Origin: Brevibacterium sp. 239c
GTDB taxonomy: Bacteria; Actinomycetota; Actinomycetes; Actinomycetales; Brevibacteriaceae
DNA length: 50,406 bases
NCBI RefSeq assembly: GCF_900169365.1
Contig: NZ_FXZH01000027.1
Span: forward strand, 1 to 50,406
Direction of reading: 5' to 3'
The notes below the pieces were generated by a model that had not been told where the DNA came from, searched no databases, and worked only from the letters and a program-made list of their open reading frames with translations. Each line of letters begins with the position of its first letter. Position 1 is the stretch's first letter. Positions 1 to 7,109 of the stretch are shown here, piece by piece. The translations under genes and the position numbers were made by a program.

Positions 1-46
1 GACGCACTTTCGCGATGACCTGATCCGGGGTATGTCTACGTGCCAT
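1..46 (-). CDS. IS3-family transposase OrfA, N-terminal fragment
   Basis: The complement of 1-46 starts with ATG and encodes MARRHTPDQVIAKVR before the window ends. Known IS3-family OrfA proteins begin in a very similar way (basic residues, then H-T-x-E/D-Q-I/V-x-x-K-L/V-R), the start of a helix-turn-helix domain that binds the element's terminal repeats. A GGAGG sequence lies about 13 bases upstream of the ATG, a rather long spacing. Only 15 codons are visible, so the subgroup within IS3 cannot be fixed. It probably belongs to the same element whose OrfB tail is at 50309-50406. Confidence 0.75.
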   Translation of the reverse strand, partial: MARRHTPDQVIAKVR

Positions 47-92
47 GATCTGTGAATTTCCTCCTTGCATCCATTATCGGATGCGAAACTCA

Positions 93-127
93 CATAGTCA
101 CCGGACTCCTACTCGGGGACCCAACCA
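93..127 (-). repeat. Left terminal inverted repeat of the boundary IS3 element
   Basis: Read on the minus strand from 127 inward: TGGTTGGGTCCCC, then GAGTAGGAGTCCGGTGACTATG. The right-hand terminus from 50280 inward reads TGATTGGGCCCC, then TGTTAGCAGTCCAGCGGCTATG. The two align over about 34 bases with one single-base gap and roughly eight mismatches. Both start with TG, as usual for IS3-family ends. Confidence 0.7.
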
Positions 128-439
128 ACCCCACCTGTCCATCACAGCGTTTTCAATGTCCTCATCAATCCACGAAGTCGCGGCCCGAAAGCCCTCTTCG
201 ATGCAATGCAACAATTGACTGTGATGCGAGACAATTACGCGGGACTCGACTGGATCTTCAAAAGTCTTCCCTACGAACTGGTCGCAGATACCTGCCGGGG
301 CCTCATACAAGACGCTGTTGGGCCACAATTTCAATATCTACTGATGAATTATGTCCCATCGGCGCCGGAGGGCGAACGTATGCAGCCGATCCTCGTCTCG
401 CAGTGGCTGGCCGTCAATACGGAAGGGGTTCGAGGATGA
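128..439 (+). pseudogene. C-terminal remnant of an unidentified gene cut by the IS3 copy
   Basis: An open frame runs from the IS edge at 128 to a TGA at 437-439, about 103 residues, with no plausible start before an internal ATG at 206. Its stop overlaps the ATG of the next gene (ATGA, 436-439), so the two were translationally coupled. The residues (for example FKSLPYELVADTCRGLIQ and QYLLMNYVPSAPEGERM) look like a normal globular protein, but I do not recognise a family. Coupling to a LanD-like flavoprotein suggests a role in the same peptide-modification pathway. This is inference. The missing N-terminal part lies beyond the insertion sequence, so the gene is probably dead. A short protein starting at ATG 206 (77 residues) is a less likely alternative. 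Confidence 0.55.
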
Positions 440-1029
440 CAACCGATGTCGGCGAATATGGCGTCTACCACGGCTCTGAGATGCATCTGCACATCACAGG
501 ATCGATCGGAGCCTCGCTCGTTCCCTGGTGGATTCACTGGTTCAGACATATCAACCAAGACGTCGTGGTCAACGCTTCAATCTCTCGAGGTGCTTCGCGT
601 TTCGTGACGAAAGACGCGATTGCAGGTCTGTGCAACGGACACGTATGGGAAGACGAATGGGACGATGCCAAGAGTGAAGACTGGAGGCAAGGACGCACAG
701 GAGACTCAGACTGCATCATTGTCTTCCCCGCGAGCCTAGACAGCGTAATGCGACTGGCACAGGGACGCAGCGACTCGCCAGCTTTAATGATGATGCAAGT
801 CACCAATCTCCCAATCATCCTGTGCGAGGCTATACCCGTGATCAACTCCGTCATCGAGCATTGGCGAGATATTCTACTTGAGCGGCCAAACGTGACTACA
901 GCTCCGCCTGTCGTTGGGATCAAGGCCACGGACCGGGACTCTCAAGAGACTGGATTCAACCTCCCGGGTGCCATCGCCATGGCAAACGAGCTCATTGATG
1001 CATCACGTGAAGGTGACGGCGTTGATTGA
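436..1029 (+). CDS. LanD/EpiD-like flavoprotein (HFCD family), possible peptidyl-cysteine decarboxylase
   Basis: A 197-residue flavoprotein-fold protein. The N-terminal strand LHITGSIGASLVPWW (about residues 17-31) fits the FMN-binding start of the HFCD family (EpiD, CypD, Dfp/CoaC). PASLDSVMRLAQG (about 98-110) corresponds to the family's PASANT motif. In known members the enzyme oxidatively decarboxylates a C-terminal cysteine of a ribosomal peptide, a step towards aminovinyl-cysteine rings. Two departures are visible. No histidine occupies the position of the EpiD catalytic His (the stretch WEDEWDDAKSEDWRQGRTGD lacks one), and the substrate-recognition clamp P-x-M-N-x-x-M-W is reduced to a region around IPVINSVIEHW. 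Activity is therefore uncertain. The start at 436 is chosen because of the ATGA overlap. A second ATG lies at 481. It sits directly before an ABC transporter, as RiPP tailoring genes often do. No precursor peptide gene is visible. Confidence 0.65.
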   Translation: MTTDVGEYGVYHGSEMHLHITGSIGASLVPWWIHWFRHINQDVVVNASISRGASRFVTKDAIAGLCNGHVWEDEWDDAKSEDWRQGRTGDSDCIIVFPASLDSVMRLAQGRSDSPALMMMQVTNLPIILCEAIPVINSVIEHWRDILLERPNVTTAPPVVGIKATDRDSQETGFNLPGAIAMANELIDASREGDGVD

Positions 1030-1153
1030 AGCCCACGTCCGACAACTCGCATCACTTCATAGTCACGGTTTGCTTCCGGACGTTGGTTCGTCCCCTGGGG
1101 TACACATATTGTCACAACGAAACATGCAGGACGGTGGAACAGTCGCTTTATGA
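998..1153 (+). CDS. Possible small protein between the flavoprotein and the ABC ATPase
   Basis: A frame open from before 998 ends at TGA 1151-1153, overlapping the ATG of the ABC ATPase (ATGA). Possible starts are ATG 998, GTG 1007, GTG 1013 or TTG 1022, giving 43-51 residues. The sequence (VTALIEAHVRQLASLHSHG, then GGTVAL at the end) resembles no family I know. The stop/start overlap matches the coupling seen at the neighbouring genes and is the main reason to list it. It has no cysteine and few core-like Ser/Thr residues, so it does not look like a lanthipeptide precursor. It could equally be leader sequence for the ATPase gene. Confidence 0.3.
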   Translation: MHHVKVTALIEAHVRQLASLHSHGLLPDVGSSPGVHILSQRNMQDGGTVAL

Positions 1154-1779
1154 TCGAACTCAATAACGTCAGTGTCTTTGCGGGAGAGGTACCTCTGTTG
1201 AAACCCACTACGGTCTCACTCTCACAGGCAGAAGCTCTAGTGATCCGCGGTCACAATGGTTCTGGTAAATCGACGTTGCTTCGCGTACTCGCAGGAACCC
1301 TGCCTCCGACAAGTGGTGAGGTTCTCATCGACGGGAGCGCACCGAATACGAGAAGCCGAGCTTTTCGTCGCACAGTCGCTGTCATGATCGGCCTTCCGCC
1401 GATGGCCTCGGACCTCACTGTCCGTGACCATGTCGCGCTAGTGTCAAGCACGTGGTTCCCGCGATCTGTGGACGCTGAAGAAATGGCAACCAGCGTCCTC
1501 GACAAGCTAGAGCTATCACAACTAGCACTGCGTTTTCCTCATGAGCTTTCGTCCGGACAACTCCAATTGTTCGGATTGAGTCTTGTGCTTGCGCGACCGT
1601 TCGACGTTCTGATTGTCGATGAGCCGGAGCAACGACTTGATGATGAGCGCTTGGGTATTGTGTCGCAAATCCTTCAGTCATTGAGAAACGATGGCGTCAC
1701 TGTCGTAGTGGCCACTCACAGCTCTCATCTGGCAGATGATCTTGGAAACCGTGTCCTCAGTCTGGATGTAACGACGTGA
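1150..1779 (+). CDS. ABC transporter ATP-binding protein
   Basis: A 209-residue ATPase subunit with a Walker A motif GHNGSGKST (about residues 35-43), a signature motif LSSGQ (about 134-138), Walker B VLIVDEPE (about 153-160) and a switch histidine in THSSH near 190. The length is that of a minimal nucleotide-binding subunit. The start ATG overlaps the preceding small frame, and the stop TGA overlaps the GTG start of the next gene (1776). The run from the flavoprotein to the permease therefore reads as one coupled operon. The likely job is to energise the membrane protein at 1776-3275, exporting or giving protection from the peptide made by this locus. The transported substrate is inference. 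Confidence 0.88.
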   Translation: MIELNNVSVFAGEVPLLKPTTVSLSQAEALVIRGHNGSGKSTLLRVLAGTLPPTSGEVLIDGSAPNTRSRAFRRTVAVMIGLPPMASDLTVRDHVALVSSTWFPRSVDAEEMATSVLDKLELSQLALRFPHELSSGQLQLFGLSLVLARPFDVLIVDEPEQRLDDERLGIVSQILQSLRNDGVTVVVATHSSHLADDLGNRVLSLDVTT

Positions 1780-3275
1780 AATCGCAGTACGCCGCGGCGA
1801 CGTCGATCTGGAGAAACAGGACGGTTGACAGCGAGCACCCTGAACCCCGACGCGACGTAGGGTTCATTATCTACGCTGTAATCCTGCTGTCTGTGATTTG
1901 TCTGGTACCCATAGTTCGTCTTCTGTTCCTCTCCCTGATTTCACCGACTGCCAGTGCAATTCTCGCTTCACCAGTTGCAGAACGATCGGCGTTCGCAGTC
2001 TCTGTGCTTGTTTGCGTCGCCGCCCTTTGGGGCGGCCGGTTTCAGGGCCCGGCGACATTGCCCCCATTTCTCACATATGCGCTAGCCGGTAGTCAGATTC
2101 CTCGAATCACAGCCTATCGTCGCCCGCTATCAATCGCGGCCATGTGGGTACTGGGGGCGTTGATAGCGGCCTCCATTCTGGTCGCAACCAGTATGTGGAC
2201 GACCGACATCATCTCTGCCCTGGAAGCAACACTGGTCGTGGTGGCTTGCCTCTGCACTGGCATCATCGTCTTTTGTCTTTGGGTCACGAGCCAGACTTTT
2301 CCGCGAGCTTCTGGTGTGACCGCCTCTGTCATGTTGGCTGTGGCCGGTTGTGTGCTGTTCGTCCCTGGGACGTGGCAGGCATTGCCGGCAGAGATTCTGT
2401 CCAGCGGCTCTGGAACGGTCATCGCGTTGATAGCTTGGGCAGCGACTGCTGTGGTCGCAGTATGCTGCCTACCTCGCATGCTTGAGTCTCAACGATTTGA
2501 TGATCTGCTCAAGCGCTCTGTTCGCTTGGCGCAGGCACAAGCGCAGTTCTTCATCATGGAGTTTGGCCAGGCATCCTCAATTTATCGCGAACCTCCACGG
2601 CTTCTGCGGACCATGAGAGCGGTGCGGCCGTCGCGACATGTCTGGATCACGATCGCCAGTAGTGATTTGTACGCGTCGATGAGAAGTCCGATCCGACTAT
2701 TGACGAGCCTCGTTTGCGTCTTCGGCGCCGGGGTACTTGTGGGGTTGGGATCGTCACTAGGCCCCCTAGCTGCCCTTCTCGGGCTCGGTGCTGGAACGTT
2801 GAGCTATATGGGCGTAGGCCCACTTGCCGATGGACTTCGGCATGGTGCCGCTGAAGTCTCGGATCTGCCTCTGTACGGCATCAGTGATCGGTTTCTCATT
2901 AGTGTTCACGTGATCTTTCCGATCTTCGCCAGTGCTGTCGTCGCTACGATCGGTGGTCTGATCGGTGTGCAGATGACTAGCGGATCGATTCTTCAGGTAG
3001 TGGCCTCAACGGTTGGTTTGTCAGTCCTGACAGTTGCTTCCATTCTCATGAGCGCGTTGAAAGGTCCGATGCCGGTCCAATTCCTCACGTCGGTTCCTTC
3101 GCCAATGGGGGACCCGATGGTGCTGACGAGAGCGATGTGGGCCCTCGATGGTTTGCTGACAGCTATAGCAGCGGGGGCTGCCGTATCAGCGCTGACGAGT
3201 GCCCCTGTTTTGACGATTGTTGTCGCAGCCATTCCTTTGGTCCTTATTGTTCGCAGGTGGCGCTATCGCGGCTAA
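1776..3275 (+). CDS. Polytopic membrane protein, probable ABC permease of the peptide locus
   Basis: A 499-residue protein with roughly ten or more hydrophobic segments. One group lies at about residues 28-225 and a second at about 300-495, separated by a hydrophilic region (about 228-300) rich in Arg, Gln and charged residues. It starts with GTG overlapping the stop of the ATPase gene, which marks it as that protein's partner. I recognise no named family. Large permeases of this kind occur in peptide-antibiotic export and immunity loci. The stop codon TAA (3273-3275) lies inside the left terminal repeat of the IS1380 element that begins at 3272. The last genuine residues end at RRWRYRG, and the natural C-terminus may have been longer. 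Because the final hydrophobic segment is complete, the protein could still fold. Confidence 0.7.
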   Translation: MKSQYAAATSIWRNRTVDSEHPEPRRDVGFIIYAVILLSVICLVPIVRLLFLSLISPTASAILASPVAERSAFAVSVLVCVAALWGGRFQGPATLPPFLTYALAGSQIPRITAYRRPLSIAAMWVLGALIAASILVATSMWTTDIISALEATLVVVACLCTGIIVFCLWVTSQTFPRASGVTASVMLAVAGCVLFVPGTWQALPAEILSSGSGTVIALIAWAATAVVAVCCLPRMLESQRFDDLLKRSVRLAQAQAQFFIMEFGQASSIYREPPRLLRTMRAVRPSRHVWITIASSDLYASMRSPIRLLTSLVCVFGAGVLVGLGSSLGPLAALLGLGAGTLSYMGVGPLADGLRHGAAEVSDLPLYGISDRFLISVHVIFPIFASAVVATIGGLIGVQMTSGSILQVVASTVGLSVLTVASILMSALKGPMPVQFLTSVPSPMGDPMVLTRAMWALDGLLTAIAAGAAVSALTSAPVLTIVVAAIPLVLIVRRWRYRG

Positions 3276-3291
3276 ACCCTGATCCGCCGAT
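3272..3291 (+). repeat. Left terminal inverted repeat of the IS1380 element
   Basis: CTAAACCCTGATCCGCCGAT. It matches the reverse complement of 4989-5008 at 19 of 20 positions. Its TAA serves as the stop codon of the upstream permease frame. Confidence 0.85.
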
Positions 3292-3398
3292 GTATAAGCC
3301 GGTATTGATGACTGAATAAAGTGGAAGTGCCCCTTCTGACGTGGGAAAATAGTGATGTCTTAAGTCCTACAAACCCACAAGGAAGGAGCACCTCGCAG

Positions 3399-4820
3399 GT
3401 GCTATTCAATCACACTCCCACCGGCCTGTCCCACACCTTCGATGATGAACGCCTCATCGCCGACACCGGACTCATCCCGTTGGTGAAACTCGCCCAAGAC
3501 ACAGGCCTGCCAACAGCCGTGGCCGACCGCGTACATATCCCCACCGACAAGGGAGCCAACCCGGGCACGAAAGTCATGTCCCTTGTCGCCGGAATGCTCG
3601 CCGGGGCCGACAGCATCGACGATATGAACCGCAACCGCACCGGCGGCATGAAACACCTGGCCACCAGCGTCTACGCCCCATCGACGCTGGGCCAGTTCCT
3701 ACGGAAGTTCACATTCGGCCACGTACGCGCCCTCCAGACCGCCTGCGACCAGGCCCTTCAGAACCTGGCCCGGCGCGTTGACTTCTTCCCCACCCGCACC
3801 AACACGGCCAATCCGGCTGACCAGATGGTATTCGTTGATATCGATGACACTGTCATCGCCGTCCATTCCGCCCGTAAGCAAGGATCCGGACATGGCTATA
3901 CCGGTGTGCGCGGACTCAACGGTCTCCTCGCAGTTGCCTCCACGACGTCGGCACAGCCAGTCATCATCGGCAACCGGCTGCGCAAAGGAGCCGTGCACTC
4001 AGCCCGCGGCGCGAAGAAGTTCACCCAAGATGCACTCTCAGCGGTCGGCCGACTGCCCGGGGTAGCCGGCAAGCGTGTCGTGTTGGCTGCCGACTCAGCG
4101 TATTACAACTCCGACATCGCCAACGCCGCGATCACAGCCGGCGCGGATATCACGGTCACGGCCTGCATGAACCCCTCCATCACGAAAGCCATTACTGGCA
4201 TTGACGAGTCCGCGTGGGCGGGCATCCAGTATCCGCAGGCGATCTGGGACGAGGACAATCAGGAATGGATCTCCGAAGCCGAAGTCGCCGAAACCGGGTA
4301 TACCGCGTTCACGACCACGAACAGCCCAGTCACCGGTCGTCTCGTGATCCGTCGGATCCCGGAGAAGAACCAGAAGAAACTCGCCAAAGCCGGGCAAGAG
4401 GGTCTGTTCACCGTGTGGCGCTACCACGCCGTGTTCACAACAATTCCAGTCGATGTCCTGAACACAGTCCAAGCCGATAAAGCCCACCGACGCCATGCCG
4501 TGATCGAGCAAGTCAACGCCGAGTTGAAGGCAGGGCCCATCGCGCATATGCCCGCCGGAGCATTCAACGCCAACGGCGCCTGGCTTGCTCTGGCCTGCAT
4601 GACACATAATCTCGCCCGAACCGGGGCGCTGCTGGCCGGCGGCAGGCTGTCGAAATCCCGAGCCCCAACGCTGCGGGCCAGGCAAATCAGCATCCCGGCT
4701 CGCATTGCCTGCCACGCCCGCAGGATCGTGTGTCACCTGCCGACTCATTGGCCACACGCTTACGAGTTCCACCGGCTCTGGAGCACTGTGTTCAGCCCAC
4801 CAGCGCCCGCGATGACCTGA
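3399..4820 (+). CDS. IS1380-family DDE transposase
   Basis: A 473-residue transposase that excises and inserts the surrounding element. Visible family signatures are FVDIDDT (first acidic residue of the DDE triad), LAADSAYY (second) and the C-terminal block HAVIEQVNAELK with AGAFNANGAWL (catalytic Glu region). The frame is open from 3321. I chose GTG 3399 because GGAAGGAG (3381-3388) lies ten bases upstream and because family members start close to the block FNHTPTGLSHTFDD. The gene is intact, so the element may still move. It is transcribed in the same direction as the truncated permease gene and could be partly driven by that operon's promoter. Confidence 0.93.
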   Translation: MLFNHTPTGLSHTFDDERLIADTGLIPLVKLAQDTGLPTAVADRVHIPTDKGANPGTKVMSLVAGMLAGADSIDDMNRNRTGGMKHLATSVYAPSTLGQFLRKFTFGHVRALQTACDQALQNLARRVDFFPTRTNTANPADQMVFVDIDDTVIAVHSARKQGSGHGYTGVRGLNGLLAVASTTSAQPVIIGNRLRKGAVHSARGAKKFTQDALSAVGRLPGVAGKRVVLAADSAYYNSDIANAAITAGADITVTACMNPSITKAITGIDESAWAGIQYPQAIWDEDNQEWISEAEVAETGYTAFTTTNSPVTGRLVIRRIPEKNQKKLAKAGQEGLFTVWRYHAVFTTIPVDVLNTVQADKAHRRHAVIEQVNAELKAGPIAHMPAGAFNANGAWLALACMTHNLARTGALLAGGRLSKSRAPTLRARQISIPARIACHARRIVCHLPTHWPHAYEFHRLWSTVFSPPAPAMT

Positions 4821-4988
4821 CCATCCCGCCCAGGACTGGGTTCTGATGCCAGAAGAACACAACGGAGGCTTCTGGCAACACCAAACAGTGGACACACCGG
4901 ATGCGACGCCGGCCCTTCATCATGCCCTCGGACGGGACCCGAGACTACATGCGTATCGTTTCTCAATCACGCTCCCACACCAGCATCG

Positions 4989-5008
4989 ATCGGTGGATCA
5001 GGGTTTAG
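4989..5008 (-). repeat. Right terminal inverted repeat of the IS1380 element
   Basis: Its reverse complement reads CTAAACCCTGATCCACCGAT and differs from the left repeat at one position. Confidence 0.85.
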
Positions 5009-5032
5009 GCAGAGGCTCGTTACACCAAACTC

Positions 5033-5322
5033 CTGAATCGTCCTGGGAATAATGGGGACTGTGAAGCCACGGAAAGGACTTCTCTGTCATGCCGAATCAA
5101 CGTAAGTGAGCTCTCGAGTTGCGCGAGCGAGCGACCCGTATGGTCCTCGACGCCCTCGAAGCCAATCACACCGTCAGACGCGGTCACTTGCGCCGGACTC
5201 TGGCCAAAGCAGTAATAGCGTCTGACGGATCGAAGGATCCCTCGAAGATCTTTGACAAGATAACGAGACAAATTCCGCCTAAGAAGTATGTCGAGGACCA
5301 AGTCGACGATGCCCTCTCCTGA
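5033..5322 (+). pseudogene. IS3-family OrfA relic with left-end remnant
   Basis: ATG 5089 opens MPNQRK, then an in-frame TGA (5107-5109), then ALELRERATRMVLDALEA. This is the usual start of IS3-group OrfA proteins (M-P-K-x-x-Y-x-x-E-L-R-E-R-A-x-R-M-V). After about residue 35 the similarity ends and the frame runs to 5322 with unrelated residues (DPSKIFDKITRQIPPKKY). The stretch 5033-5060, TGAATCGTCC followed by TGGGAATAATGGGGACT, resembles the terminal repeat of actinobacterial IS3 elements (TGAnCCGCCC...GGAGACT). A GGAAAGGA ribosome site precedes the ATG. The stop codon and loss of the body make it non-functional. An OrfB relic in the same orientation at 6226-6525 may be the other end of the same element. 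Confidence 0.65.
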
Positions 5323-5709
5323 CAATTTGCCCGAGATCCTACACAGTGGGTCGATCTGCCCACAATTTGCCCACAATTCGTTCAGAACTACCCCGTTCCA
5401 GGAGTATCAATGTGATGACTGTGGCCCTAGAATTCAAGGGTCAACCGTCTCACCTGGACGCAGCAAGAATTCAAGTCCCTCTGGGCCCACAGTTTAACAT
5501 TCGATAAGTTGCCTGGTCAGAGTCTTACTGAGTCAAAGTTTAACCGTTGAAATGGTCACTTGCCCACATTTCTTTCTGAACCGTTGTGATCTATGAACAT
5601 CCAACGCGTCTGAAACTGGTCCAAATCGGGGCCGAATCGGTCGGGACTGATACAGGGTTTGGTGACATCTAAACTGGCTCGTTTGGATACAGCTCGGGAA
5701 CGACAGACA
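5323..5709. other. Non-coding relic DNA between the OrfA relic and the recombinase pseudogene
   Basis: I see no gene, RNA or clear terminator here. The stretch is comparatively AT-rich, with repeated words around CCCACAATTTGCCCACAATTC (about 5356-5377). It is probably debris between nested mobile elements. Confidence 0.5.
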
Positions 5710-6102
5710 TCAAGCCACAACCTTATCCACAAGTTTGGCGATGCCGTCGTCCGCGGGGACTGGTGAGAGGGGCTGCGTGGTGCGAAGGAACCGTTCGATA
5801 GCCGCGGTTGATTCGTTCGCGACCCTGTGGCTTTGATGGACAGCTTTGTCGGCCTGGATCAATGCTGTGATTATTTGTAATTGAAGGTCCGCGATCGCGA
5901 TGTCGTCGCGACTTATCCACTCGCCGAGGCGGAGTGCAGCGCGCACAATGTTATGCGACGTCGTAAGTGCGTACCCCTATTTGGAAAGCAAGTCGATGAG
6001 TTTTCTCAGCAGTGGGTTCAATGGGCCACCACCGCGGCGAGGACGTAACCGCAGCCTCGTCTACCAGTCGTCGGTGGGACCTGTGTCTGCTTGTCGGTTC
6101 AT
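5710..6102 (-). pseudogene. Tyrosine recombinase/integrase pseudogene (N-terminal core-binding domain only)
   Basis: Read on the minus strand, ATG 6102 opens a frame of about 130 codons with two in-frame TAG stops (6061-6063 and 5977-5979), ending at 5710. The residues GPLNPLLRKLIDLLSK, stop, GYALTTSHNIVRAALRLGEW and ISRDDIAIADL follow the pattern of the SAM-like N-terminal domain of phage-type integrases (GPL..YL..F..WL...GY...T..N.L.....LG.WL....I.L.DL). The catalytic domain (R..HxxR..Y) is absent. This is the rest of a recombinase from an integrative element, possibly one of the multi-recombinase elements common in actinobacteria. Both stops and the missing catalytic half make it inactive. 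Confidence 0.6.
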
Positions 6103-6151
6103 GGCTAGAGCCTTTCTCCTAAGATCGGGAAAAAGCATGTCAGTCTTTGGT

Positions 6152-6220
6152 TATGCCGACCTTTGAATTATCCGTGACGCTGTGACAGGAGACAGCGCCC
6201 GGGAGTTCGGCATAAGCCAA
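6152..6220. repeat. Inverted motif pair upstream of the recombinase pseudogene
   Basis: GGTTATGCCGAC (6152-6163) and GTTCGGCATAAGCC (6207-6220) form an inverted pair sharing TTATGCCGA. They sit just upstream of the integrase-like pseudogene, so they could be recombinase-binding or end sequences of that element. This is inference from position only. Confidence 0.35.
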
Positions 6221-6225
6221 CATCA

Positions 6226-6525
6226 GCATATGCTCTGAATTCGGTTTATAAGGCTCAGCTGATCTCTCGGAAGGGGTGGTCGGAGCTGATTGAAGTGATG
6301 ACTGAGAACTCGAAGTGAGTGGCTTGGTACATCTAGGAACTGCTGGGTTCAGCTTTTAATTATCGTCGGTTGATAGAGGTTCGATCTGTATGGATCAGGC
6401 AGGGTGACACCGAGACAGTGGCCGCACAGAATACCAAAAACAGCCACTACGAAACCCGGATCTTGACACCAAGCGCGGAGGGAGCCATAGACCGGTCTTT
6501 TACTGAGGACTCCAGGTCCGGGTAA
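6226..6525 (+). pseudogene. IS3-family OrfB (integrase) C-terminal relic
   Basis: The plus-strand frame reads AYALNSVYKAQLISRKG, then a TGA (6316-6318), VAWYI, a TAG (6334-6336), then ELLGSAFNYRRLIEV, and continues to TAA 6523-6525. IS3-family OrfB proteins end with A-x-x-x-N-x-L-Y-K-A-E-L-I-x-x-x-G...E-W-V-x-W-x-N-x-R-R-L. That order (NSVYKAQLI, VAWYI, FNYRRL) is kept in one frame apart from the stops. Orientation matches the OrfA relic at 5033-5322. The recombinase pseudogene between them may have inserted into one ancestral IS3 copy. Confidence 0.5.
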
Positions 6526-6605
6526 TCGGAAGGCCTTACCAGCTCCTTCCAGTTCCCATTAGGTAACTGAGTATTTTGAGGTTTGAAGGCCACTCGATAT
6601 TGCCT

Positions 6606-6732
6606 CAGGGGACCACCGGTATTGCCTTTGGAGGCCAGGAGTGGCGTCGGTGGGGGCCACCGGTGAGTAGTTGAAGCCGTGGGTGCCAGCCAATATTATG
6701 CTTGGGGCCGGCAACATTGGCCTTGGGGACCA
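6606..6732 (+). repeat. Array of six copies of a TTGGGGnCCA-type motif, about 22-bp spacing
   Basis: Copies begin at 6606 (CAGGGGACCA), 6628 (TTGGAGGCCA), 6650 (GTGGGGGCCA), 6679 (GTGGGTGCCA), 6702 (TTGGGGCCGG) and 6723 (TTGGGGACCA). Start-to-start distances are 22, 22, 29, 23 and 21 bases, close to two helical turns, so the sites face one side of the DNA. The mirror-image array is at 7016-7104. Multiple phased sites at both ends are known from transposons whose transposase binds several times per end (for example IS21, Tn7- and Mu-like elements). Confidence 0.6.
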
Positions 6733-7015
6733 ACTATGGTGTCGGTCAGCGCCGCCGACTTCCATCGTTGCTGAAATACTCGAAGGTCGAGTGGTCACGC
6801 ATCTGGCGGAGGCCTGCGCGAGGGCCCGGGCGGCGTCGTGCACCGTGGTGTGGCCAACCATGACCCCGGCGTACTCCACAGCGGCTGGGTATTTTGTAGC
6901 GAGCCTTCTCGGCGCAACCACTGCGAAACACTGTCGTTGCCGCTACAGGCGTTCCGGTCGTTACAGCGCAAAGCTTTGTTTGCCCTCGCCGGGCCGAGAA
7001 GTTTTCGATTGGGCA

Positions 7016-7104
7016 TGGCCCCCAATGACGCCATGGGTGGTCCCCAAAAGAGCCAACGCTGATTTCGATCACTGGCGCCCAGAGGCACGACTGGTGGACC
7101 CCAG
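7016..7104 (-). repeat. Mirror array of the TTGGGGnCCA-type motif, four copies
   Basis: The plus strand has TGGCCCCCAA (7016), TGGTCCCCAA (7038), TGGCGCCCAG (7073) and TGGACCCCAG (7095), the reverse complement of the left-array motif. Distances are 22, 35 and 22. The copy at 7038 with its flank matches the left copy at 6723 and its flank at about 18 of 21 positions (TTGGGGACCAnCnATGGnGTC). Confidence 0.6.
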
Positions 7105-7109
7105 CGAAG

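Larger units (their letters stand above)
1..127 (-). mobile_element. IS3-family insertion sequence, 5' end (partial, runs off the left edge)
   Basis: This is the OrfA end of an IS3-type element read on the minus strand. It holds the outer terminal repeat (93-127), a GGAGG-type ribosome site (complement of 60-64) and the first codons of OrfA (1-46). Read inward on the minus strand the terminus begins TGGTTGGGTCCCC. The right end of the window has a matching terminus beginning TGATTGGGCCCC. Exactly 127 bases of element are present at each edge. The rest of the element is outside the window. Confidence 0.8.
3272..5008 (+). mobile_element. Complete IS1380-family insertion sequence, 1737 bp
   Basis: It is bounded by imperfect 20-bp terminal inverted repeats: left 3272-3291, right 4989-5008, sharing CTAAACCCTGATCC followed by one mismatch and CCGAT. 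It carries one intact transposase gene. Length and gene content fit the IS1380 family. The flanking tetranucleotides are GCGG (3268-3271) and GCAG (5009-5012), a 3-of-4 match to the 4-bp target duplication expected for this family. The duplication has either mutated or been lost through rearrangement. Upstream lies the truncated ABC permease gene and downstream lies relic IS3 DNA. Confidence 0.85.
6526..7109. other. No gene recognised; contains two inverted arrays of a 10-bp motif
   Basis: Several open frames exist on both strands, but none resembles a protein family and they overlap each other, as expected for high-GC non-coding DNA. The content worth recording is the pair of motif arrays at 6606-6732 and 7016-7104, described separately. 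The spacer 6733-7015 has no recognisable gene. Confidence 0.5.

Noticed and set aside
52..435. N-terminal extension of the flavoprotein frame to ATG 52 (325 residues)
   Set aside because: The extension crosses the IS3 terminal repeat and has no family similarity. ATG 436 overlaps the preceding stop and fits the FMN-domain start.
998..1153. The small frame as a RiPP precursor peptide
   Set aside because: It has no Cys and no Ser/Thr-rich core, so it does not suit an aminovinyl-cysteine product.
3321..3398. Longer start of the IS1380 transposase at 3321
   Set aside because: GTG 3399 has a strong ribosome site at the right distance, and the extra residues are not family-like.
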